DNA of 64,000 bases, from NCBI GenBank assembly GCA_905147135.1, contig LR990064.1, forward strand, positions 11,364,001-11,428,000, written 5' to 3'. Shown piece after piece: positions 33,601 through 42,406 of the stretch. A program made the translations under genes and the position numbers. Each line of letters begins with the position of its first letter. Positions within the stretch are counted from its first letter, which is position 1. This DNA comes from Blastobasis lacticolella (lineage: Eukaryota > Arthropoda > Insecta > Lepidoptera > Blastobasidae). Under the pieces are notes generated by a model. It was not told the origin of the DNA. It worked only from the letters and a program-made list of their open reading frames with translations, and made no database searches.

Positions 33601-36600
33601 ATCTATCAAATAAATAAACCAGAACAAATAACTGAACGCTAAGAGAACGCGGAATGCTCGAACGCATGACCGCTTTCAGTGTGATAGGTCCCTTTTCTCT
33701 TCTAAGTCGCTACACTCTTGACAGAGTGGTCATGGTCGTCGGTAGAGGATTGCCAGCACACTTCGCTATCCGTCGCCTCTCTTCCCGAACTGCTGCTTTC
33801 CTAGTACGCACGTAGAGAGTACCACTAACGACAGCTTTCACTTGGTCGGTCGAACGCATCGGTGATCTTCCGCGTGGTCTTGTGCCTTCCACCCTTCCCT
33901 GTACCACAAGGCGCTCAACAAAGACATCTCCTCGTCGTGAAACATGGTAAAAAAATGTGAGTATTCGAGACTGTACTGTGGAGAATTGACACAGCTAAAA
34001 CCTACTTTTTCGTCGAGTATCAAACCTTACCTCGATCATCTTCTCTCGGTTCTTGGTGGGGTTCATGGGGGGCTCCGTGAGCAGGACCTTGGTGTCCTTC
34101 GGGTCGATGTTCATCTTGCTGGGGCCGAACGTGTAGTCCCACACGTGACACATGTCCTCCCAGTTGCGGACCACCTACAATTTAGGTACATTGAATCAGT
34201 TATAACGAATCATCTTGGCGTTAATGTCCCGGTTCTGCTCTCGCACGCGAGGGCCTGGGGTCCGCCTTGACCATGACCCAGGGTTTTGACAAATTAGATA
34301 ATTGCAGTGGAGCGACTACCTTCTGACTTCCGTGACCCTGTCAACAGGAGAACCTGACCAGCTTCCATCCTGGTTACACATTCTGTCGCCTGAATGTGCA
34401 GGTTTCATCACGATGTTTTCCCTCGCCGTAAGAGCATCGGAGATTCGTGGAGATCTCTGGAGGGGGGGCTACGCCCAGCAGTGGGCGTCTTACCAAGTAC
34501 CAACTCTATCCACTTGACACCATACAATGCTGGGACTTTTCCGCCATCGCACCCTCCGATGATGAAGGATGTCATAGACATGAACACCGCCTAAAGTCTT
34601 TCCTTAGCACAAAAACTTGGGTTTCTTAAAAGGGTATATCTTGGTTGCGGCGGTTGTCCTTGACAACGGCAAATTTTCTAAACTTTCTATCAGGTGGACA
34701 ATCAGTTCTAAATAATTACTCACCCCATTCTCCATAGGATAGCTGACTTCCAACATAGATCTGAGCTGCGATGCCTCATCGCCAACCATTAAATCCTGAA
34801 AGTAATCATAAAATGAACCAAAATACAACATAACATTATACTTTTATATAAACTACAAAACACTACAAGCTGTTAGTATAAAGTGCGGTCAAAATACAGT
34901 GTTGTAAAACTAAATAACGAATAAAAACCACTAATTTAAAGTAATATAGCCTGAAAAACGACACAAAAAACAGGTTAAAGGTAAATAAAACTATATGCAG
35001 TACATGGAAAATATTTTCACCAAAGTCCGTTCTAATTATTATTTATATAATCCAAATTATAAAGAAGAAAGCCTAGAATGTTAATAATCAATAGATTGTC
35101 AAGAATAAAAATTAGTTTATATTCAAAAGAAAAACTATATTTTTACATTGAATTTCATTGACAATAATGACATTTGGTTTTGAGTTCGAAAAAAATACCA
35201 CACTGTTACAAGTTAGTGAAATATTTTATATCTATGAGGTCCATAATGACTTAGGTCCCTAGATCAATATTATTTCAAAACTTCAATTTATTAAAAACAG
35301 TAACCAAATGACATTACCACATTCCACCGAGTCACTATTGATTACTTACAAACCAAGTGAAAACATGCATACTACGGTGCAGTAATTTTACCTGCACTGT
35401 CTCTGGCTCTGCATGTCTGCGTCTGTTATGCATGAAATATTATACTTTTGTAACATTGTTGTCAACAGAATATTATAGAAGCTTATGATTAAGTTTTATG
35501 ACTTATTTGAAAGTAACACAAATCCACAGCTTGAGGATTTAAGGTGGTGCTTAAACTGAAGACCAGGAATAGAGTTGTACATGTGTGGAACAGGTTGCCA
35601 GAAGTGGTTTCAGTTACAATTTCAAAATAGGATGATACAAAACCGTAATGTTATGTCGTATGACATATTATTTTCATATTATTGTTAATAAATATGACAG
35701 TTGTTATATTTGGTTAGTATTTCAAGGCTATCTTAAACATTATGATAACCCTTACCACAGACAGTTTATAAACCATACACAACCTAAATAAAACATATTT
35801 GCAGTAGCTACTCTGGAAAGACTTTACATATAAATATTTATTTCTCTGTGGTTGAAGGCCTACACCCTGTTATCATGATCCAAAGAGATTATTTCAAGTT
35901 GAATTTTGCTTTGCCTATGTGAACATCTTGGTTCGACCTCAAATATTTTATTTTATTTATTTATTAAAGTTCACCAATGACAGGTATTACTGTATTAACA
36001 GGCATACTAATATTATCTTAAAATAATTTTTTACTTTTTTTTTATATCACTAAGATGACAAACAAGCTTATGGCCTGCCTGGTGGTAAGCACTCGCCACC
36101 ACCACCAGTGTCTGATTGTCAAAGATGAATTTAGTTTAATCAATCATTTCTGACCTAGGATATTCCTGTTTAAGCTAAAAATGAAGGCTACAAGCAGGTG
36201 ACTGTCTATACCAATTATCTTTATTTATATTTTAATTAATGTATATATATATATTGTTCTAGGAAACACACATTTCACAATGATGATGAGTTTCAATTGG
36301 AATATTCAATTGCCTTCCCCTGTTGGGAAAACTAAGGTCCTAACCCACTATTCACACAGGTGCAACTCATGTTTAAACTCAAAAGAGCTACTGAGTTGTT
36401 GTTGAGTTGACTCATCCATTGCCTTGATAAATTGTTGTTTGTGACAGAATGTAAACAAATTCCATTTGAGCTTTTCAAATAAGTACAAGGATCAGTTATT
36501 CCACTTTCTATAAAAGAAAAGGCCGTATAAGATTACAGAAACAGTGGAGGTTGGGAGAAAATGGACCAAACCTTGATATCTATATCTCCAATTTTATTCT

Positions 36601-36807
36601 CAGCTCTGATGATGGGCCTGCCCACCATTGAGGGGAAAATGAAGGCGGGGAAGTTGCTGCCGGCATACCCGCACTTTACGAACTGGAAACCACAAATATT
36701 TCATGAGGAAATTGATGAATCAACGGCTTATCTCAAAGGCAGTTTCCCCTGATACGTACACCGGTACCGTTGTCGCATACGATCACTTTTCTCCCTTGAT
36801 CATCCAT
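24567..36807 (-). CDS. Arp2: Arp2, copy A (actin-related protein 2)
   Basis: Actin-related protein 2 is the ATP-binding subunit that, with Arp3, forms the first two units of a branch filament in the Arp2/3 complex. Minus-strand exons: 36760-36807, 36572-36682, 34724-34795, 34031-34174, 32987-33089, 31504-31610, 30898-31047, 29019-29144, 27499-27651, 25636-25764, 24567-24605. All introns are GT-AG and phases are consistent, giving 393 codons, about the usual Arp2 length. Phosphate-loop DNGTG lies in exon 1, GVVVDSGDG at residues 154-162 and [10 protein letters not shown] near 303-312. No stop or frameshift was seen. It differs from copy B at 19 residues by my reading, 8 of them in exon 7. An extra exon 1-2 pair lies upstream (39089-39324), and exon 8 has a duplicated donor. 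It may be functional, but it looks less constrained than copy B. Confidence 0.9.
25636..25764 (-). CDS. Arp2: Arp2 copy A exon 10
   Basis: Residues 339-381 ([20 protein letters not shown] ... EYEEQ). The donor is CAG/GTGCG. Reading through it would hit TGA after two codons, but exon 11 supplies the expected Arp2 C-terminus. Confidence 0.92.
25960..26670 (+). pseudogene. LINE C-terminal end and 3' UTR in Arp2-A intron 9
   Basis: Contains an open stretch with [20 protein letters not shown] and ANRIIVSIY, a LINE C-terminal pattern like that on the minus strand at 27891. It is followed by an AT-rich 3' UTR with an approximately 80-bp internal repeat (GAATTTTATATCTTGACATT twice) and a terminal ATTTA-rich tail. 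Confidence 0.6.
26690..27250 (+). repeat. Three degenerate LINE 3' ends in tandem
   Basis: The sequence GAAGACCGGGCGAA...GCGGACC(C/T)TGG...AGCCGGGAT...GATGATGAT recurs at about 26765, 26955 and, more decayed, 27195. Each is separated by CTGAC(C/T)CTAT(C/A)GCTCCCGA. It looks like serial duplication of a LINE end. Confidence 0.55.
27385..27486. repeat. Minisatellite TTTGAGTTTTTGTG next to Arp2-A exon 9 donor
   Basis: Roughly six to seven variable 14-bp units end a few bases from the donor of exon 9. A shorter, less regular form is in the same place in copy B (about 48018-48085), so it predates the gene duplication. Confidence 0.8.
27499..27651 (-). CDS. Arp2: Arp2 copy A exon 9
   Basis: Residues 288-338, with the adenosine-binding [10 protein letters not shown] motif and [17 protein letters not shown]. 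Three residue differences from copy B. A TTTGAGTTTTTGTG minisatellite starts 8 bp into the following intron. Confidence 0.92.
27680..27800 (-). repeat. LINE 3' tail, family T
   Basis: Minus-strand copy of the GGTATTGCAAACGGCCATAG and CTTACCATCAGACGGGCC block. It abuts a family M MITE piece at 27785-27890 (AACAAAGTTCCATTGAAAT ... AATTGTTGGCAACAGTGTTA). Confidence 0.65.
27891..28100 (-). pseudogene. LINE C-terminal end
   Basis: Open frame [20 protein letters not shown] then [20 protein letters not shown], a common insect LINE C-terminus. It is 5'-truncated and lacks catalytic residues. Confidence 0.65.
28140..28315 (+). repeat. LINE 3' tail, family T
   Basis: Plus-strand copy with TGGAGTTCTTCAAGAAAGGG, CCCTGGTATTGTAAACGTCC and TTACCATCAAGCAGG, ending in an A run. 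Confidence 0.65.
28545..28745 (+). pseudogene. LINE end, family V, internally deleted
   Basis: Matches the plus-strand LINE end at 47165-47400 (GAACGTTTCTCGCTCGTACG, TTTGGACTATGACATGGGAT, AAGAGGTATCTTCAGAGGCG). It lacks the short segment coding WNELPATV between GGATG and TTTCC. Confidence 0.65.
28801..29013. mobile_element. Insertion with 14-bp target duplication at Arp2-A exon 8 donor
   Basis: A 213-bp block is flanked by the direct repeat CTCACCTGTATGGT (28787-28800 and 29014-29027). Copy B has this 14-mer once, at the exon 8 donor. The repeat spans the last exon bases and the GTGAG donor, so the donor is duplicated. The block has no clear poly(A), TIR or tRNA-like head; a 14-bp duplication suggests LINE-mediated insertion. 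Its minus-strand frame is open across the whole block but matches nothing I recognise. Confidence 0.8.
29019..29144 (-). CDS. Arp2: Arp2 copy A exon 8
   Basis: Residues 246-287 ([20 protein letters not shown] ... NTIQ). All 126 nucleotides match copy B. A short insertion placed just downstream has copied the donor site, leaving two candidate donors 227 bp apart. Confidence 0.92.
29183..29885 (-). repeat. SINE-C copy split by a LINE fragment
   Basis: The SINE-C 3' part (29183-29268, with CACTGCAGGGCTTA) and 5' part (29718-29885, with GGGGTTGGTGCTGTTC) are separated by the LINE piece at 29270-29715, which therefore inserted later. The repeated GGTTGGAGAT at both junctions is consistent with a target duplication. 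Confidence 0.7.
29270..29715 (-). pseudogene. LINE C-terminal end inserted in SINE-C
   Basis: The minus strand reads [57 protein letters not shown] and TDDLVRIAG, then, after a frame break, the family end with GGGGGAGGCCTATGCCCAGC. A TATC microsatellite (29282-29297) marks the tail. Confidence 0.85.
29880..30120 (-). repeat. SINE-B copy
   Basis: Near full-length minus-strand SINE-B with GGGGCTAGATGGCGATGTGG in the body and B box GGTCCCGGATTCGATTGCC. It adjoins the split SINE-C. Confidence 0.8.
30180..30535 (+). repeat. AT-rich LINE-type 3' UTR
   Basis: Resembles the AT-rich tail at 26340-26670 (recurrent TTGACAT and TGTGACAT motifs) and ends in GATAAATAAATTGATTGATT. No coding part is recognised here. 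Confidence 0.45.
30540..30856 (-). repeat. SINE-A copy
   Basis: Minus-strand copy from AATCATCTTGGCGTTAATGT to the head containing AGAGGTACCGTTTTCGAATC. It lies 40 bp beyond the exon 7 donor of Arp2 copy A. An internal deletion removes the CAGGTAATT segment. Confidence 0.8.
30898..31047 (-). CDS. Arp2: Arp2 copy A exon 7, fast-changing
   Basis: Residues 196-245. It reads [10 protein letters not shown] and [14 protein letters not shown] where copy B has [10 protein letters not shown] and [14 protein letters not shown], 8 amino-acid changes in 50 codons. The reading frame and both splice sites are intact. Confidence 0.92.
31135..31275 (-). repeat. LINE 3' tail, family T
   Basis: Minus-strand copy with CAAACAAGCTTGCGGCCTGC and TTGCCGACCCCGTAAAAACC, in Arp2-A intron 6. 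Confidence 0.65.
31504..31610 (-). CDS. Arp2: Arp2 copy A exon 6
   Basis: Completes Gly160 and adds residues 161-195 ([20 protein letters not shown] ... RYLIK). Protein identical to copy B. Confidence 0.92.
31748..31850 (+). repeat. LINE 3' tail, family V, reverse-oriented
   Basis: Contains GGCAAGCGGACCACCTGATG, GTCACCGCCGCCTATGGAC and AGCAACACCAGGGG, the reverse complement of the family V tail. The element strand is therefore minus; the sequence as quoted is plus. Confidence 0.55.
31950..32280. repeat. Repeat family R, copy 1 (Arp2-A intron 5)
   Basis: Shares a long colinear block with 49110-49470, including CAGTTCCGTTTAAGGTTTCG, TTTTACAAAAACTGCCGACT, TTATTGGCCTAGGACGGCA and GCAGGCGGACTGTTA. 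The two copies lie in different introns of the two Arp2 genes, so this is interspersed, not part of the gene duplication. No coding capacity or terminal repeats identified. Confidence 0.75.
32880..32940 (+). repeat. SINE-A 3' fragment
   Basis: CCAAATCCTGGATCATGGCC to GCGCCAAGATGAT, just outside the exon 5 donor of Arp2 copy A. Confidence 0.65.
32987..33089 (-). CDS. Arp2: Arp2 copy A exon 5
   Basis: Residues 126-160 ([20 protein letters not shown] ... GVVVDSG), ending in phase 1. Carries phosphate loop 2. Differs from copy B at three residues (FETYGF, GLTTG here). Confidence 0.92.
33120..33290 (+). repeat. LINE end, family V
   Basis: GTTTCCTTTGGAGTTTGACA, AAGAGGTAT, GGCGGGCAACGCATTGG and TCAGGTGGCCCGCTTGCC, with a short internal insertion. 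It lies in Arp2-A intron 4. Confidence 0.6.
33470..33560 (-). repeat. RTE-like tail fragment
   Basis: The minus strand reads GTCTGTGGCATCGTAGCTAC followed by GATGCGGTTATTTTG, the same ordered landmarks as 4100-4175 (plus) and its duplicate at 4930-5010. Confidence 0.55.
33660..33960 (-). pseudogene. Old LINE end shared by both Arp2 copies (copy A)
   Basis: Minus-strand frame [20 protein letters not shown] then [21 protein letters not shown] sequence resembles a LINE C-terminus. The homologous block is in the same intron of copy B (55790-55995), so it inserted before the Arp2 duplication. Confidence 0.6.
34031..34174 (-). CDS. Arp2: Arp2 copy A exon 4
   Basis: Residues 78-125 with [13 protein letters not shown] and [20 protein letters not shown] acceptor, GTAAGG donor. 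Three nucleotide differences from copy B, one of them amino-acid changing (Val for Ile in KVLLTEPP). Confidence 0.92.
34203..34445 (-). repeat. SINE-A copy, truncated head
   Basis: Minus strand, from AATCATCTTGGCGTTAATGT through TGATGAAACCTGCACATTC-complementary sequence. It stops at ACATCG, where a 45-bp LINE-end fragment (34440-34490, GCCCAGCAGTGGGCGTCTT) is joined. Confidence 0.75.
34724..34795 (-). CDS. Arp2: Arp2 copy A exon 3
   Basis: Residues 54-77 ([20 protein letters not shown] then MENG). TTCAG acceptor, GTGAGT donor. Amino-acid identical to copy B. Confidence 0.92.
36572..36682 (-). CDS. Arp2: Arp2 copy A exon 2
   Basis: Residues 17-53 ([12 protein letters not shown] through GDIDIK), 111 bp, phase 0 at both ends. 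CCAG acceptor and GTTTGG donor. Being symmetrical, it could be included twice without shifting frame. Confidence 0.92.
36760..36807 (-). CDS. Arp2: Arp2 copy A exon 1
   Basis: Encodes residues 1-16, [16 protein letters not shown], including the first phosphate-binding loop. Donor GTACGT follows. The ATG matches the conserved Arp2 start. Confidence 0.92.
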
Positions 36808-39088
36808 TTTGTTGTTTTTTTAGGTTTATAATAATATATAATTAAGTACTAGATATGAAAATATTTTATTGAAAACAAACTTTCTGCAGTTTCAGCCGAT
36901 CCCCCCTGAAATTTTTTTTAGATAAGTCGTTTGACTTGAATGACACAATAAATGTTAAAAGTTAGAAGAATTCAGTCCTTACCGCAACGCATTACGGTTT
37001 ATTTTGCAATGGCATCCATAGACACACCTAACTTGGTGTTGCCAGTTATAAAAAAGAAATTGCTAGTGACGTACCTTACATAGGAATATGGATAAATAAA
37101 AAATCAAACTTCGGTTTTGGTTCGAACTTAGTCGATCGATTACAAAACCGGAAATAAGTACATTCCTTTAACCTCGTAAGTCCCGACTGTTTAGAATAGT
37201 TTTAAGTGGAGACCTAATGGATTATATTTAGTACATAATCAAAATAGTGAGTCAGACCGACAAATTTTTTTTCATGTTTAATTGGTTTTTTATACAATAC
37301 CAAGTATTATGTATTTTTTTATGTATGTGTGTTGCATTTATAACCAATTTATGAAGACGGTATTGGAAATTATTTTGTACTTTTTTTAGTACATTAGGAC
37401 GTAATGTGATCTAACAAATAAAAAAATATATAGTTTTTTATCCTTAATACCTTTATTTTCGAATCAATTTTCCACATTTGACGGAACAATGTTTTATTAA
37501 TCTAGGTAAACTTACCATTTTGCTAAATTGGTTGAAAATCTTATTAATGTCGCTCACTAAAATATAATCCAAATTATAAAGAAGAAAGCCTAGAATGTTA
37601 ATAATCAATAGATTGTCAAGAATAAAAATTAGTTTATATTCAAAAGAAAAACTATATTTTTACATTGAATTTCATTGACAATAATGACATTTGGTTTTGA
37701 GTTCGAAAAAAATACCACACTGTTACAAGTTAGTGAAATATTTTATATCTATGAGGTCCATAATGACTTAGGTCCCTAGATCAATATTATTTCAAAACTT
37801 CAATTTATTAAAAACAGTAACCAAATGACATTACCACATTCCACCGAGTCACTATTGATTACTTACAAACCAAGTGAAAACATGCATACTACGGTGCAGT
37901 AATTTTACCTGCACTGTCTCTGGCTCTGCATGTCTGCGTCTGTTATGCATGAAATATTATACTTTTGTAACATTGTTGTCAACAGAATATTATAGAAGCT
38001 TATGATTAAGTTTTATGACTTATTTGAAAGTAACACAAATCCACAGCTTGAGGATTTAAGGTGGTGCTTAAACTGAAGACCAGGAATAGAGTTGTACATG
38101 TGTGGAACAGGTTGCCAGAAGTGGTTTCAGTTACAATTTCAAAATAGGATGATACAAAACCGTAATGTTATGTCGTATGACATATTATTTTCATATTATT
38201 GTTAATAAATATGACAGTTGTTATATTTGGTTAGTATTTCAAGGCTATCTTAAACATTATGATAACCCTTACCACAGACAGTTTATAAACCATACACAAC
38301 CTAAATAAAACATATTTGCAGTAGCTACTCTGGAAAGACTTTACATATAAATATTTATTTCTCTGTGGTTGAAGGCCTACACCCTGTTATCATGATCCAA
38401 AGAGATTATTTCAAGTTGAATTTTGCTTTGCCTATGTGAACATCTTGGTTCGACCTCAAATATTTTATTTTATTTATTTATTAAAGTTCACCAATGACAG
38501 GTATTACTGTATTAACAGGCATACTAATATTATCTTAAAATAATTTTTTACTTTTTTTTTATATCACTAAGATGACAAACAAGCTTATGGCCTGCCTGGT
38601 GGTAAGCACTCGCCACCACCACCAGTGTCTGATTGTCAAAGATGAATTTAGTTTAATCAATCATTTCTGACCTAGGATATTCCTGTTTAAGCTAAAAATG
38701 AAGGCTACAAGCAGGTGACTGTCTATACCAATTATCTTTATTTATATTTTAATTAATGTATATATATATATTGTTCTAGGAAACACACATTTCACAATGA
38801 TGATGAGTTTCAATTGGAATATTCAATTGCCTTCCCCTGTTGGGAAAACTAAGGTCCTAACCCACTATTCACACAGGTGCAACTCATGTTTAAACTCAAA
38901 AGAGCTACTGAGTTGTTGTTGAGTTGACTCATCCATTGCCTTGATAAATTGTTGTTTGTGACAGAATGTAAACAAATTCCATTTGAGCTTTTCAAATAAG
39001 TACAAGGATCAGTTATTCCACTTTCTATAAAAGAAAAGGCCGTATAAGATTACAGAAACAGTGGAGGTTGGGAGAAAATGGACCAAAC

Positions 39089-39199
39089 CTTGATATCTAT
39101 ATCTCCAATTTTATTCTCAGCTCTGATGATGGGCCTGCCCACCATTGAGGGGAAAATGAAGGCGGGGAAGTTGCTGCCGGCATACCCGCACTTTACGAA
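39089..39199 (-). CDS. Arp2: Arp2 copy A duplicate exon 2
   Basis: Identical to 36572-36682, phase 0 at both ends. If spliced from duplicate exon 1 and then to the inner exon 2, the protein would gain a repeated 37-residue segment in frame. If spliced to exon 3 the product would be normal. Confidence 0.85.
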
Positions 39200-39276
39200 C
39201 TGGAAACCACAAATATTTCATGAGGAAATTGATGAATCAACGGCTTATCTCAAAGGCAGTTTCCCCTGATACGTAC

Positions 39277-39324
39277 ACCGGTACCGTTGTCGCATACGAT
39301 CACTTTTCTCCCTTGATCATCCAT
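39277..39324 (-). CDS. Arp2: Arp2 copy A duplicate exon 1
   Basis: Identical to 36760-36807: start ATG, 16 codons and the GTACGT donor. It could serve as an alternative first exon driven by the upstream promoter copy. Confidence 0.85.
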
Positions 39325-39688
39325 TTTGTTGTTTTTTTAGGTTTATAATAATATATAATTAAGTACTAGATATGAAAATATTTTATTGAAAACAAACTTT
39401 CTGCAGTTTCAGCCGATCCCCCCTGAAATTTTTTTTAGATAAGTCGTTTGACTTGAATGACACAATAAATGTTAAAAGTTAGAAGAATTCAGTCCTTACC
39501 GCAACGCATTACGGTTTATTTTGCAATGGCATCCATAGACACACCTAACTTGGTGTTGCCAGTTATAAAAAAGAAATTGCTAGTGACGTACCTTACATAG
39601 GAATATGGATAAATAAAAAATCAAACTTCGGTTTTGGTTCGAACTTAGTCGATCGATTACAAAACCGGAAATAAGTACATTCCTTTAA

Positions 39689-40974
39689 CCTCGTAAGTCC
39701 CGACTGTTTAGAATAGTTTTAAGTGGAGACCTAATGGATTATATTTAGTACATAATCAAAATAGTGAGTCAGACCGACAAATTTTTTTTCATGTTTAATT
39801 GGTTTTTTATACAATACCAAGTATTATGTATTTTTTTATGTATGTGTGTTGCATTTATAACCAATTTATGAAGACGGTATTGGAAATTATTTTGTACTTT
39901 TTTTAGTACATTAGGACGTAATGTGATCTAACAAATAAAAAAATATATAGTTTTTTATCCTTAATACCTTTATTTTCGAATCAATTTTCCACATTTGACG
40001 GAACAATGTTTTATTAATCTAGGTAAACTTACCATTTTGCTAAATTGGTTGAAAATCTTATTAATGTCGCTCACTAAAATAGTATTGAATTGGATAATTA
40101 TTATAAATCGCTTATGTTAAATTTAAGCACTTTCCTGTTCTTTGTATGTAAGTTCGGTTACTCATCATCATCATCGTCCTAGCGCTTATCCCGGCCTCTG
40201 CCAGGGTCCGCTTTCCTACTCATTCTCCTCCACTTCGCCAACATCGCGTCATAGGTCGTCGTTGACATTATACCCTAGTGTTTTAATTCATGATCTGATT
40301 CATTTGACGACGTAGTGGATTAATCTATTACAATTTGTCGATTTGTAGCATAAGTATCTTCTGATATGTAATCTTCGAAAACAGAATATTTTAGTAGTAT
40401 TCAAGTTCACTGAGAATTTAAAAGAAAATAGATTATTTATTTATTATGAGCTCAAGACCTAACGTACTATTTAAAGTACAAATGTTGAGGATATATTAAT
40501 GTAACAGAAGCCTAACATACTCAATAAAGAACAAATTATTTCAAAAGCATGTCAGATAATTTCCATGTGAATTTCAATGAAACATTTCTTTTAATTACAT
40601 TCTTTATATATTCAACTAAATATTACTAATAAATAAAAGAGTAAAAATTTGAAGATTATATTCATTTAATGAAATTAGCTTAACACGTCTTTCTTGTCCA
40701 CCCTCTCGCCCGGCCATTTTGGAAAAAATTTACACTGACAGTGACATGACAACTGACATCACGTTTTGATGATGACACGACTGGTCATAGACCATAGAAG
40801 CAAATTGCTTCTACAGAGCTGTCATTAGAAAATGGGTAGCCCTAAAATGGGTAAATTAATATTTTGTACTATTTTTAGTACGTTAGGCAGTTACGCTTGC
40901 TTTTCTTTAAAAAGCTTAGGTCTGAACCTCTTGTAACATTTTGTACTAAATATAGTACGCCAGGACTTACGAGG
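39689..40974. mobile_element. piggyBac-like TTAA element, nonautonomous
   Basis: Perfect 12-bp inverted ends CCTCGTAAGTCC, bordered by TTAA at 39685-39688 and 40975-40978. No transposase frame is visible, and a LINE end (40150-40270, minus) lies inside. A left-end portion recurs at 37169-37561 because the 2,517-bp duplication breaks within it. Subterminal copies of TTTTGTACT...AGTAC occur near both ends. Confidence 0.75.
40150..40270 (-). repeat. LINE 3' end fragment
   Basis: Starts with a CATCATCATC run, then CCTAGCGCTTATCCCGGCCT and CTGCCAGGGTCCGCTTTCCT, matching the end of the LINE at 17942. Confidence 0.7.
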
Positions 40975-40978
40975 TTAA

Positions 40979-41353
40979 CAAATGTAAAGCGGCTGATAGA
41001 CGTGCGATAACCCGAGTCACGAAAGATGGAGACTTGTCAAATGGCAGTGGAGGGGATTTCGCGCAGGTAATCGTATGCAGCGCTAGTCGAACCACGTGAC
41101 CCGCCAAGTCTCTTCTTATTTGACACTAGCTATACGCGTACTTGTGGCTCGACGACCTTGCTCGCTCGTGTGTCAGCCTAAGTACGCGTACTTTAAAACC
41201 GCCGAGTAAGTCCGCCGGCGATCCAACATGTTTGATTTTTGCTCGTAGCTCGTGGCTCGCGGCTTCGGCCCGCTCGTCTGTCAGCGAAAAACGTGTTGAG
41301 TAAGTTCGCGAACTTAAAACCGCGTACTTTAAGTACGTACGTGTGTCAGCTAC
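40979..41353. other. GC-richer spacer with nested palindromes
   Basis: No gene. It contains AAGTACGCGTACTT and related palindromes plus repeated CGTGGCTCG segments. It may be another DNA-transposon remnant, but no terminal repeats were identified. Confidence 0.35.
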
Positions 41354-41357
41354 TTAA

Positions 41358-42402
41358 CCCTTTATAGCTCAACATCTTTAAAACATTTATTATGTTGATA
41401 ATGAGATAGGTTTAGGGAAATGAAAAAACACGGATTTCTCAGAAATTTAAAAATATTTATTATTCTTCATTTATTTGACATTTTAGGGAGTGTGACATTA
41501 CTGTCACATTGAGTTACAACGTAACAAAATACTTACGTTGTATGGAAGGATTTTTTCCAATTATCTTTTTTATTATAGCGTAATGTTACACCGCATTTTT
41601 CACAAATTATTTGTGAAACGCCAGTGCACTTGGGTACCTTGCAACGTATTCTTTTTTGAACCCAAATCGGCCAGTAGCCGACCTGGTCTTGGCTTACTGC
41701 CAATGAAAGAACATGTTCTGCAGGGCTCTTATGTTTCTTTGGCTTGAATTTCGTTTTCTAAGGACCTTCGGCTCTTGATTTTGGGCTTCAGACCAAGCTT
41801 GCATAAGGTCTCACCTATTTCAAGTCAAAATTCTGCAGAAGAAATTTTTTTGTCGTTGAGATCTTTTGCCTTTCTTACTCTTCGATATAATATACAAATA
41901 ATTTGCCATATATCTCTCATCATTCCGCTTCGATCTTGAGGAATTCTAAAATAAAAAGAGACATTTCAGCATCAATACTTGTAAACTTTACTTACAACTT
42001 TCATTGCCGTTGTCACTCAATGTAACATTACTGTTTCAAACATAAAAAGTTACCAATGTCATATAAAAAAGATAAAAATTTGCAATGCTAACACGAAATG
42101 TATTACTTTATATACTTACCTACAGATTTTCACGTAAACAACACAATTGTATACACATTCTATACATTTTTTGAAATTTAAAATCTGCACGTGTTCTAAT
42201 CTGTCACTGTACGCAACGCGCAATATTCAAACTCACACAAGTCGATAGGTTATCCCATCTATGCTTTTTACTCGATACAAAGTTATTCAGTAGTATGTTA
42301 TAGTATTGCTACACAGACTTAAATGAACTAAATAAATTCATTACGAATTTTAGAGGGATTATTCGGGTTCGTTACAGAAATGTCACAAAAAGCTATAAAG
42401 GG
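41358..42402. mobile_element. piggyBac-like element, internally deleted
   Basis: 1,045 bp with perfect 12-bp inverted ends CCCTTTATAGCT and flanking TTAA (41354-41357, 42403-42406), the piggyBac signature. A C-terminal transposase remnant is on the minus strand at 41533-41680. A shorter relative sits in the BEL/Pao element at 13431-13733. Confidence 0.88.
41533..41680 (-). pseudogene. piggyBac-type transposase C-terminal Cys-rich domain
   Basis: The minus-strand frame ends RIRCKVPKCTGVSQIICEKC then GVTLRYNKKDNWKKSFHTT and a stop. Paired CxxxxC and CxxC motifs followed by a His near the C-terminus match the Cys-rich tail of piggyBac transposases. The catalytic DDD domain is absent and upstream frames are broken. 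Confidence 0.65.
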
Positions 42403-42406
42403 TTAA

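Larger units (their letters stand above)
35045..37561 (-). repeat. 2,517-bp tandem duplication, unit 1 (Arp2-A exons 1-2)
   Basis: Spans part of intron 2, exons 2 and 1, and upstream sequence of copy A. It repeats head-to-tail at 37562-40078. I found no mismatch in the lines I compared, which included both exons and the flanking AT-rich sequence. The right junction lies inside the TTAA element whose complete copy is at 39689-40974. Confidence 0.95.
37562..40078 (-). repeat. 2,517-bp tandem duplication, unit 2
   Basis: Second unit, upstream of copy A on the transcribed strand. It contains a duplicate first exon and second exon and should carry the same promoter as unit 1. Confidence 0.95.

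Noticed and set aside
24567..36807. Arp2 copy A as a pseudogene
   Set aside because: No stop, frameshift or lost splice site was found in any exon. It may still be silent, but the sequence alone does not show that.
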